Position numbers and translations under genes: made by a program
Shown: one piece after another, positions 1 through 6,078 of the stretch
Position numbering within the stretch: position 1 is the first letter of the stretch
Layout of the letters: each line of letters opens with the position of its first letter
Notes under the pieces: generated by a model
The model's database searches: none
Seen by the model: the letters and a program-made list of their open reading frames with translations, nothing else
What the model was told of the DNA's origin: nothing
Origin: UBA1447 sp964568955
GTDB taxonomy: Bacteria > Bacillota > Clostridia > Oscillospirales > Acutalibacteraceae
Assembly: GCA_964568955.1 (NCBI GenBank)
Contig: CAZMSM010000069.1
Span: forward strand, 1 to 10,600
DNA length: 10,600 nt
Direction: 5' to 3'

Positions 1-61
1 TGGTTAGAACGCTAGCCTGTCACGCTAGAGGTCGACGGTTCGAGTCCGTTCCGGGTCGCCA
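1..61 (+). tRNA. tRNA-Asp (GTC), 5' part missing
   Basis: This is the 3' three-quarters of a tRNA gene cut by the window edge. The anticodon stem CTAGC/GCTAG encloses the seven-base loop CTGTCAC, so the anticodon is GTC and the tRNA decodes aspartate codons. A T-arm with loop TTCGAGT follows. The acceptor 3' strand CCGGGTC, discriminator G and an encoded CCA end at base 61. The acceptor 5' strand and part of the D-arm lie outside the window. The gene is 14 bases upstream of tRNA-Thr, so the two were probably processed from one transcript. Confidence 0.93.
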
Positions 62-75
62 CTTTTTTTCGGTTT

Positions 76-151
76 GCTGCTATGGCTCAGGTGGCAGAGC
101 ACATCCTTGGTAAGGATGAGATCACCGGTTCGAATCCGGTTAGCAGCTCCA
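76..151 (+). tRNA. tRNA-Thr (GGT)
   Basis: This is a complete 76-base tRNA with encoded CCA. The acceptor stem GCTGCTA (76-82) pairs perfectly with TAGCAGC (141-147), followed by T and CCA. The anticodon stem CATCC/GGATG encloses the loop TTGGTAA, giving anticodon GGT for threonine. The T-arm ACCGG/CCGGT has the loop TTCGAAT. It follows tRNA-Asp closely and is followed at once by a strong terminator, so it is the last gene of a tRNA or rRNA-tRNA transcript that begins upstream of the window. Confidence 0.96.
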
Positions 152-152
152 T

Positions 153-197
153 AATCCCCAAAAACTCTTCAAAAGAGTTTTTGGGGATTATTTTTTT
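153..197 (+). terminator. Rho-independent terminator of the tRNA transcript
   Basis: A near-perfect hairpin of about 17 base pairs runs from AATCCCC (from 153) to its complement GGGGATT (ending 189), with a three-base loop CAA at 170-172. A run of seven T at 191-197 follows. It begins two bases after the CCA of tRNA-Thr. It separates the tRNA transcript from the hydrogenase operon, which has its own promoter downstream. Confidence 0.93.
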
Positions 198-209
198 AAC
201 TCAAACGTT

Positions 210-239
210 CAAAATTTTGTCAAAAAGAATCGTCAAAAA
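210..239 (+). repeat. Palindrome and direct repeats upstream of hyd promoter
   Basis: The palindrome CAAAATTTTG (210-219) overlaps the first of two identical octamers GTCAAAAA (219-226 and 232-239), whose starts are 13 bases apart. They lie between the tRNA terminator and the -35 region of the hydrogenase promoter, roughly 50 to 75 bases upstream of the predicted transcription start. That is where an activator or a redox regulator could bind. The DNA is AT-rich, so chance is possible. I do not see a clear Rex-type palindrome here. Confidence 0.25.
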
Positions 240-252
240 CTCTCGAAATATA

Positions 253-280
253 TTGCAATTACTGTTGCTTATGTTATAAT
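253..280 (+). promoter_or_regulatory. Promoter of hydCBA operon (extended -10)
   Basis: The -10 box TATAAT (275-280) matches the sigma-A consensus exactly. TG one base upstream (TGTTATAAT, 272-280) makes it an extended -10 promoter. The -35 candidate TTGCAA (253-258) matches four of six consensus bases with a 16-base spacer. Transcription should start near base 287, leaving a leader of about 75 bases before hydC. No other good promoter is seen before hydB or hydA, so this one probably drives the whole operon. Confidence 0.75.
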
Positions 281-290
281 ACATCTAAAT

Positions 291-339
291 GCTTTGCAAA
301 AAACAATGATAGTTGTTTGCCAAAGCGATATTTTTTGGC
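291..339 (+). promoter_or_regulatory. Leader with two mutually exclusive hairpins
   Basis: The first hairpin pairs GCTTTG (291-296) with CAAAGC (321-326) and continues, with small bulges, as CAAA with TTTG and CAA with TTG around the loop 307-312. Four bases later comes a run of six T (331-336), the arrangement of a weak intrinsic terminator. A second hairpin, GCCAAA (319-324) with TTTGGC (334-339), uses part of the first stem and the T run, so the two cannot form together. This could be an attenuator in the hydrogenase transcript. No known riboswitch or T-box is recognised, and the stems are AT-rich, so it remains a structural observation. Confidence 0.3.
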
Positions 340-349
340 GTATTTTGAC

Positions 350-356
350 AAGGAGG
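350..356 (+). promoter_or_regulatory. Ribosome binding site that fixes the hydC start
   Basis: AAGGAGG (350-356) is a full Shine-Dalgarno match, six bases before the ATG at 363. An in-frame ATG at 294 has no such site, would lie only a few bases after the predicted transcription start, and its extra 23 codons overlap the leader hairpins. The protein is therefore taken to start at 363. Confidence 0.9.
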
Positions 357-362
357 AAAATC

Positions 363-863
363 ATGAGCGAAAAACTTATCAACGCAAAATGTGAGCACTG
401 CCCGGAACAGGATACTGAATTTGGCGAAATTGATGCAATTATCGACATTTACAAGGGGAATGACGGTTGCCTGATTCAAGTTTTACATGCCGCTCAGGGC
501 ATTTACGGCTATTTGCCGTTACCGCTACAGCGTTATATTGCGGATGCCTTGGGGTTACCCATTTCTGAAGTGTCAGGTGTTGTTTCTTTTTATTCCTTCT
601 TCTCGCCCACACCAAGGGGGGAACACACAATCAGGGTCTGCCTGGGTACCGCTTGTTATGTTCGAGGGGGCAAAAAGCTAGTTGAGCATCTTGAGAAAAT
701 GCTTGGCGTAGAACTCGGCGGAACAACGGAGGATGGGAAATTTACGTTCGAGATTGCCCGCTGCATCGGTGCGTGCGGCTTGGCACCGGCGATGATGATT
801 GATGACGAAGTCTTTAAACAGGTTACGCCGAGCAAAATCAATTCTATATTATCGAAATATTAA
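363..863 (+). CDS. hydC: NuoE-like [2Fe-2S] subunit of bifurcating [FeFe]-hydrogenase (HydC)
   Basis: This 166-residue cytoplasmic protein is the small electron-transfer subunit of HydABC-type hydrogenases, homologous to NuoE of complex I and HndA of NADP-reducing hydrogenase. Residues 37-80 form the family's helical N-terminal domain (LIQVLHAAQGIYGYLP, then the VVSFYSFF region). The C-terminal thioredoxin-like domain carries the [2Fe-2S] ligands C93-X4-C98 and C134-X3-C138. In known complexes this cluster sits next to the NuoF-like subunit and exchanges electrons with its FMN. Length and ligand spacing are normal for the family. C10 and C13 in the N-terminal tail are not part of the usual cluster. 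The gene is first in the operon and lies 18 bases before hydB, as in other bifurcating hydrogenases. The assignment is firm; calling the complex bifurcating is inference from gene content. Confidence 0.93.
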   Translation: MSEKLINAKCEHCPEQDTEFGEIDAIIDIYKGNDGCLIQVLHAAQGIYGYLPLPLQRYIADALGLPISEVSGVVSFYSFFSPTPRGEHTIRVCLGTACYVRGGKKLVEHLEKMLGVELGGTTEDGKFTFEIARCIGACGLAPAMMIDDEVFKQVTPSKINSILSKY

Positions 864-881
864 GGCAGAGGAGTACTCAAT

Positions 882-3800
882 ATGCATATTAAAAACATTT
901 CGGATTTAGATCAGATAAAAAAAGATTATTTAGAAAATGTCGACAAATTCAGCCATCAGGTGCTTGTTTGTGCGGGAGCCGGCTGTGTTTCCTCGAATTG
1001 CGGGCTGGTGAGAGATGCTGTTATAGAAGAGCTTGAAGCTGTGGGGAAATCGGACAGTGTTCTGGTTTTTGAAACAGGTTGTATGGGTACTTGCGCGGTG
1101 GGACCGGTTATGCTGATTTTACCGGAGCGAATATTTTACACATCATTGACACCGGAAATCGCAAAAGAGGTTATCAAAGCTCACATTGTTAATGGAGAAA
1201 TTATCGAAAAATATACATTTTTTGATCAAACCCTCAAAAAACATGTTCCCAAAATCGATGAAATCAGCTTTTTTAAAGAGCAGGTTCGCATAGCCTTGCG
1301 TAACTGTGGCATTATTGATTATAAGGACATTGAGGCATACATAGCCCATGACGGTTATTTTGCGGCAGCGAAGGCCTTTGCTCAAATGTCGCCGCAAGGT
1401 GTTATTGATGAAATTAAGGCATCCGGGCTTAGGGGCAGGGGCGGTGCCGGTTTTCCCACAGGTGTAAAGTGGCAAGCCGGCTTGAATGCTGAAAAAGGCC
1501 AGAAGTATCTTGTCTGCAACGCCGACGAAGGTGACCCGGGTGCTTTTATGGACAGAAGTATTATTGAAGGTGACCCGCATACCCTTATTGAAGGTATGAT
1601 TTTGGGCGCTTATGCGATAGGCGCATCAAAAGGGTATGTGTATGTTCGGGCAGAATATCCTATAGCGATTGAACGCCTTAACGCTGCGTTGGAGCAAGCC
1701 CGTGAATACGGTCTTTTAGGTGCTAAATTGTTCGGCACAAACTTTGAGTTTGACTTAGAAATCAGAATCGGTGCCGGCGCTTTTGTTTGCGGTGAAGAAA
1801 CAGCATTGATGGCGTCCATAGAAGGGCATAGAGGGGAACCGCAACAGAAACCGCCCTTCCCCTTCCAAAAAGGTCTTTTCGGCAGACCCACAATTATTAA
1901 TAATGTGGAAACTTTGGCCGGTGTTCCTTCTATTATATTGAAGGGTAGCGAGTGGTACAGCCAATACGGTACGGAAAAAGCAAAAGGCACCAAAGTGTTC
2001 GCACTTGCCGGCGATATCGTCAATACGGGTATTGTGGAAGTCCCCATCGGTATCCCCTTGGGCGAAATCCTCTTTAAAATCGGCGGGGGCATCATGAATA
2101 AAAAGCGCTTTAAGTCGGCGCAAATAGGTGGACCTTCCGGCGGCTGTGTAACACAGGATAATTTGAACACACCGACTGATTATGAATCCCTCACCATGCT
2201 CGGCGCAATTATGGGCTCCGGTGGTCTTATCGCCATGAATGAAGACACCTGCATGGTTGACACAGCGCGGTATTTTATGGACTTTATTCAAGAAGAATCC
2301 TGTGGCAAATGCCTTGCCTGCCGTGTTGGCACCAAGCGTATGCTGGAAATATTAGAGCGAATAACCCGCGGTGAAGGTGTTGAAGGCGACATTGAACTGC
2401 TCGAGGAGCTGGGTGAAACCATTCAGCAAACAGCTATGTGTGGGCTTGGTCAAACAGCACCGAATCCGGTTCTCAGTACCATCCGTTATTTCAGGGATGA
2501 ATATGAAGAACACATCAAATATAAGTATTGCCGTGCCGGCGTATGTTCCGACTTGTTCATTTCACCTTGCGAGAATACTTGCCCGGCAAATGTAAACATA
2601 CCGGGTTATGTTGCGTTGATAGCGTCAGGGCGTTTTATGGATGCCTATGACCTCATACGGCAAGAAAACCCACTGCCGGCAATTTGTGGTAGAATATGCA
2701 CACATCCGTGTGAAGACAAGTGCCGCAGAGGTTCCGTCGATGAACCGGTTGCGATTTGTGACCTTAAACATTTCGTCGCAAACTATGCATTCAAAAACGA
2801 GCGGCGATATGTCGAGGATATTGTTTTACCAAAGAACGGCAAAAGAATTGCTATTTTAGGTGCCGGTGCGTCAGGATTGACTTGTGCGTATTACCTTGCG
2901 AGAATCGGTTACGAAGTTGATATTTATGAGTCGCAATCTGTTGCCGGTGGTGTTTTGGCGTTCGGCATACCTGAATATCGGCTTCCTGCGGATGTTCTTG
3001 CTAAGGAAGTGGCCACAATAGAGCAGCAAGGTGTAAACATTATTCTCAATACTGAAGTTGGCAAGGACATTGAGTTTAAAAATCTGAAAGAAACGTATGA
3101 TTCGATTTTTATCTCAACCGGTACACAATTCCCCGCGAAGGTTAATATACCCGGTGAAGACTTGCCCGGCGTAATACCGGGGGTCGACTTCCTTAAGGAT
3201 GTCAAACTGTTCAACTGTGTAGATTTGCAAGACCAAAATGTGGCAGTAATTGGTGGCGGCAATACCGCAATTGATTCCGCACGAACCGCATTGAGGCTCG
3301 GTGCCAAAGAAGTTACCGTTCTTTACCGCAGAACTCTCGATAATATGCCCGCTTATGAGGTTGAAATTGAAGAAGCCCTTAATGAAGGGGTGATAATCCT
3401 GGAGCTTGTTTCGCCGGTACGCTTTATTGCGGGTGAAAATGGCAAACTGGCTATGGTGGAGTGCGTCCGCAGGGAAATCAGCGATTTTGACAACAAAGGC
3501 AGACGTAACACAACGCATATAGAAAATTCGAATTTCGTTCTTCCTGTTGATACTGTAGTTGTGGCGGTTAGCCAGTATGCAGACCTTCCTTTTATCAAGA
3601 AAACGGAAATCGGGGTAACCAATTGGGGAACATTTATTGTTGACCCCAAAACTCTTATGACCACAATGCCGGGTGTTTTTTCCGGCGGTGATGTTGCAAG
3701 GGGCCCGGAGGATGTTATTCGTGCCATAGCCGACGGCAAACACGCGGCCATATCAATTGACAAATACCTTGGTGGAAGCGGTAAGCTGAATAAAGGCAGG

Positions 3801-3977
3801 CACATTGAAATCCCCGAAATTATCGACGAAGACGAAGTTGTTATTCACGGAAGGTTCCCCCAAGAGATGCTGCCGTTGGAAAAAAGAACCAGCAGTTTTG
3901 ACGAGGTTGTCTTGGGGTATCATAAATTGAATGCAGTAGCTGAGGCGATGCGCTGCTTGCATTGCGATAGGAGGTAG
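882..3977 (+). CDS. hydB: HydB-type NuoF subunit fused to a GltD/NfnB-like NADPH oxidoreductase module
   Basis: This 1031-residue flavoprotein has four parts. (1) Residues 25-105 are a thioredoxin-like [2Fe-2S] domain with C30-X4-C35 and C67-X3-C71. (2) Residues about 175-545 are a NuoF module: glycine-rich GLRGRGGAGFPTG (182-194), ADEGDPGAFMDR (214-225), GAGAFVCGEETALM (297-310), an SLBB region near 370-420, and the N3-type [4Fe-4S] ligands C474, C477, C480 and C520. This is the FMN and NAD(H) site. (3) Residues 550-630 are a GltD/dihydropyrimidine-dehydrogenase-type two-cluster domain, with C550, C555, C563, C567 and C602, C606, C610, C614. (4) Residues 655-965 are a GltD-like oxidoreductase with FAD motif GAGASG (660-665), second dinucleotide motif GGGNTAIDSA (791-800) followed by YRR (815-817), and FAD-closing GGDVARGPED (935-944). 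The protein ends with RCLHC. Ordinary HydB is about 600 residues and ends in a two-cluster ferredoxin domain, absent here. AGAGGAG (867-873) lies eight bases before the ATG. NADP use is inferred from the fold and the YRR motif. Confidence 0.9.
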   Translation: MHIKNISDLDQIKKDYLENVDKFSHQVLVCAGAGCVSSNCGLVRDAVIEELEAVGKSDSVLVFETGCMGTCAVGPVMLILPERIFYTSLTPEIAKEVIKAHIVNGEIIEKYTFFDQTLKKHVPKIDEISFFKEQVRIALRNCGIIDYKDIEAYIAHDGYFAAAKAFAQMSPQGVIDEIKASGLRGRGGAGFPTGVKWQAGLNAEKGQKYLVCNADEGDPGAFMDRSIIEGDPHTLIEGMILGAYAIGASKGYVYVRAEYPIAIERLNAALEQAREYGLLGAKLFGTNFEFDLEIRIGAGAFVCGEETALMASIEGHRGEPQQKPPFPFQKGLFGRPTIINNVETLAGVPSIILKGSEWYSQYGTEKAKGTKVFALAGDIVNTGIVEVPIGIPLGEILFKIGGGIMNKKRFKSAQIGGPSGGCVTQDNLNTPTDYESLTMLGAIMGSGGLIAMNEDTCMVDTARYFMDFIQEESCGKCLACRVGTKRMLEILERITRGEGVEGDIELLEELGETIQQTAMCGLGQTAPNPVLSTIRYFRDEYEEHIKYKYCRAGVCSDLFISPCENTCPANVNIPGYVALIASGRFMDAYDLIRQENPLPAICGRICTHPCEDKCRRGSVDEPVAICDLKHFVANYAFKNERRYVEDIVLPKNGKRIAILGAGASGLTCAYYLARIGYEVDIYESQSVAGGVLAFGIPEYRLPADVLAKEVATIEQQGVNIILNTEVGKDIEFKNLKETYDSIFISTGTQFPAKVNIPGEDLPGVIPGVDFLKDVKLFNCVDLQDQNVAVIGGGNTAIDSARTALRLGAKEVTVLYRRTLDNMPAYEVEIEEALNEGVIILELVSPVRFIAGENGKLAMVECVRREISDFDNKGRRNTTHIENSNFVLPVDTVVVAVSQYADLPFIKKTEIGVTNWGTFIVDPKTLMTTMPGVFSGGDVARGPEDVIRAIADGKHAAISIDKYLGGSGKLNKGRHIEIPEIIDEDEVVIHGRFPQEMLPLEKRTSSFDEVVLGYHKLNAVAEAMRCLHCDRR
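3969..3974 (+). promoter_or_regulatory. hydA ribosome binding site inside the last codons of hydB
   Basis: AGGAGG is formed by the last two codons of hydB (AGG AGG, Arg-Arg) directly before its TAG stop, nine bases upstream of the hydA ATG. Ribosomes finishing hydB would expose this site. That suggests translational coupling and a fixed ratio of the two subunits. Confidence 0.8.
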
Positions 3978-3983
3978 AAGAAA

Positions 3984-6002
3984 ATGATTAATTTAACGAT
4001 TAACGGTAAACTTGTTCAAGCGGCCGAGGGTAGTACTATCATGGAAGCCGCAAAAGCGAATCATATTATTATTCCCAGCCTTTGCTACCTTGAAAATTCC
4101 CATGCGATAGGCTCCTGTCGCATTTGTGTTGTTGAAGTAGAAGGTGCGAAAACACTGCAGGCTTCTTGTATCACAAAGGCAACAGAAGGTATGGTCGTTC
4201 AAACAAACACCAATAAGGTGAGAAACGCCCGTAAGGTGCTTTACGAGCTGATGCTTTCGGACCATAATAAGGACTGTCTTTCTTGCCGTCGCAGTCAAAG
4301 CTGTGAACTTCAAGAATTGGGGAAAATGCTGGGTGTTGACGAGTCAAGGTTTGAAGGCGATACATTGCCATGCATAATGGATGTGTCGGTTTCAATAACC
4401 AGGGACATGTCCAAGTGCATCCTTTGCCGTCGTTGTATTACTATTTGCAACGAAATCCAAGGGACAAGCATTCTTAACGCTCAAAACAGAGGTTTCAAAA
4501 CCGTTGTCGGGCCGTCTATGGGGTTGGAAATCGGTACGGTAGACTGCGCATTTTGCGGTCAATGTACGGTTGTTTGCCCCGTTGGAGCTTTGATGGAGAC
4601 AAGTTCCACCAAGAAAGTATGGGATGCGATTAACAACCCGAAAAAGCGCACGGTTGTTCAGATTGCTCCCGCTATCCGTGTCGCAATCGGTGAAGAATTT
4701 GGTTATGCGCCCGGTTCCCGTGTTACGGGCAAGCTGGCCTCCGCTTTAGCGGATTTAGGGTTTGACGATGTCTTTGACACGAACTGGGCAGCTGACCTTA
4801 CGATTATCGAAGAAGGCACCGAGTTTTTAAGTAGGGTGAAGGCAGCACTCACGGGCGGCAAAGCAACATTACCTATTATAACAAGTTGCTCCCCGGGTTG
4901 GATTAAATTCGTAGAGCACAATTTCCCCGAAGAACTCGGCCATCTATCCACTTGCAAATCACCACATGCAATGATGGGCGCTGTCGTCAAATCATATTAT
5001 GCACAAAAAATAGACGTTGACCCCAAGGACCTATATGTCGTGTCCGTTATGCCTTGCACCGCAAAGAAATTCGAAATTACCCGTGCGGAGATGATGAACA
5101 ACGGTGTGCCAAATGTGGATGCTGTTATCACCACGCGCGAACTTGCGGAAATGATTCGAACAGCCGGCATCGATTTTCTGAATCTGCCTGACGGCGAATT
5201 CGACAAACCGCTTGGTTTGTCCACCGGCGCAGCGGATATATTCGGCGTTACCGGTGGTGTTATGGAAGCGGCGCTCAGAACGGTTTATGAGCTGGTTACC
5301 GGGCGCGAGTTGCCTTTTGTGCAACTGCATGTAACGCCGATAGTCGGGCTTGACGGGGTTAAAGAGGCAACGGTGAAAATTGAAAACACGCTTGAGGATT
5401 ACAACTTCCTTGAAGGTGTTGAAGTGAAAATTGCGGTCGCCAGCGGTCTTAAACATGCACGCACGTTGATGCAGCAAGTGGCGGACGGTACTTCACCCTA
5501 TCATTTCATTGAAATCATGGGTTGCCCGGGTGGTTGTATAACAGGCGGCGGTCAGCCGAGAAGCGCAGACCCCGACGTCGGAGAAAAACGCTTGCAAGGC
5601 ATATATGATGAGGATGAGTCAAAAGTGCTCAGGAAGTCTCATGAGAATCCTTCCATCATAGCCTTCTACAAAGAATTTCTCGGTGAGCCCAATGGGCACA
5701 AAGCACATGAACTCCTTCACACCCATTATACAAAACGGGGCATTTATAATGAACTTGATGAGGACGTAGCCACTCAAGTTCCCCAAACGCCCGCTGAAGA
5801 AAAGCCGGAAGTTGACGTTTCTCCAATGGCTGTTCAGCTGCAAAAAAGGGATGTTACCGGCGCAAAAGCACAGCAGGATATAAACGCCGTCCATACAGGA
5901 GCACTTGAAAACGAAAATAGTAAGCTCAAAGAAGAGTTGGCGGACATGGAAAAGACGGTGGAAACGCTTAAGAGGGTTGTTGCGGAATACTCTAAAAAAT
6001 AA
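3984..6002 (+). CDS. hydA: [FeFe]-hydrogenase catalytic subunit HydA with C-terminal coiled-coil tail
   Basis: This 672-residue cytoplasmic enzyme reduces protons to H2 or oxidises H2. Residues 1-75 are a plant-type [2Fe-2S] domain (C34, C45, C48, C62). A His-Cys3 [4Fe-4S] motif follows (H94, C98, C101, C107), then two ferredoxin-type [4Fe-4S] motifs (C145/148/151/155 and C188/191/194/198). The H-cluster domain has L1 TSCSPGW (300-306), L2 MPCTAKKFE (356-364) and L3 EIMGCPGGCITGGGQP (510-525). The small-subunit-like C-terminal motif HENPSI...HELLHTHY ends near 582. L1 has Ser where many enzymes have a second Cys. A tail of about 85 residues follows that prototype enzymes such as CpI lack: a charged, Pro-containing linker (590-638), then about four clean heptads (641-669). 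The neighbours hydC and hydB supply the NAD(H) partners. No maturases (hydEFG) are in the window, so they must be encoded elsewhere. Family assignment is very firm; direction and bifurcation are inferred. Confidence 0.96.
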   Translation: MINLTINGKLVQAAEGSTIMEAAKANHIIIPSLCYLENSHAIGSCRICVVEVEGAKTLQASCITKATEGMVVQTNTNKVRNARKVLYELMLSDHNKDCLSCRRSQSCELQELGKMLGVDESRFEGDTLPCIMDVSVSITRDMSKCILCRRCITICNEIQGTSILNAQNRGFKTVVGPSMGLEIGTVDCAFCGQCTVVCPVGALMETSSTKKVWDAINNPKKRTVVQIAPAIRVAIGEEFGYAPGSRVTGKLASALADLGFDDVFDTNWAADLTIIEEGTEFLSRVKAALTGGKATLPIITSCSPGWIKFVEHNFPEELGHLSTCKSPHAMMGAVVKSYYAQKIDVDPKDLYVVSVMPCTAKKFEITRAEMMNNGVPNVDAVITTRELAEMIRTAGIDFLNLPDGEFDKPLGLSTGAADIFGVTGGVMEAALRTVYELVTGRELPFVQLHVTPIVGLDGVKEATVKIENTLEDYNFLEGVEVKIAVASGLKHARTLMQQVADGTSPYHFIEIMGCPGGCITGGGQPRSADPDVGEKRLQGIYDEDESKVLRKSHENPSIIAFYKEFLGEPNGHKAHELLHTHYTKRGIYNELDEDVATQVPQTPAEEKPEVDVSPMAVQLQKRDVTGAKAQQDINAVHTGALENENSKLKEELADMEKTVETLKRVVAEYSKK

Positions 6003-6010
6003 TAATATAC

Positions 6011-6028
6011 AAAACCAAAACCAAAACC
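6011..6028 (+). repeat. Three tandem AAAACC units
   Basis: Three perfect copies of the hexamer AAAACC lie between the hydA stop and the terminator stem, the last one running into it. Read on the other strand, they give a GGTTTT-rich tail after the hairpin, which may serve as the U-rich tract of the converging gene's terminator. The repeat is too short to imply any further function. Confidence 0.6.
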
Positions 6029-6056
6029 CTCCTCAACATCAAATTGAGGAGGGTTT
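6024..6056. terminator. Terminator shared by converging hydA and the 6079-8310 gene
   Basis: A perfect 13-base-pair stem, AAACCCTCCTCAA (6024-6036) with TTGAGGAGGGTTT (6044-6056), encloses a seven-base loop. It lies 21 bases after the hydA stop and 22 bases beyond the stop of the gene on the other strand. The T tract is short on the + strand (TTTGTT) and longer on the - strand (TTTTGGTTTTGG). The element probably terminates both transcripts. Confidence 0.85.
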
Positions 6057-6078
6057 GTTCATGCATTTGGGGCTATTA

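Noticed and set aside
62..75. T-rich spacer between the two tRNA genes as a terminator
   Set aside because: The T run has no hairpin of its own beyond the tRNA fold, and the strong terminator after tRNA-Thr fits a joint transcript.
210..280. Rex (redox repressor) operator at the hyd promoter
   Set aside because: I looked for a TTGTGAA/TTCACAA or TTGTTAA/TTAACAA type palindrome around the -35/-10 region and did not find one.
294..362. Upstream ATG at 294 extending HydC by 23 residues
   Set aside because: It has no ribosome binding site, lies just after the predicted transcription start, and its translation overlaps the leader hairpins without resembling NuoE. The ATG at 363 has a perfect AAGGAGG.
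1143..2291. Long open frames antisense to hydB
   Set aside because: They are shadows of the strongly conserved NuoF module on the + strand, lack binding sites, and their translations look like no protein.
6011..6028. AAAACC units as the start of a CRISPR or satellite array
   Set aside because: There are only three hexamers with no spacers, running into a terminator stem.
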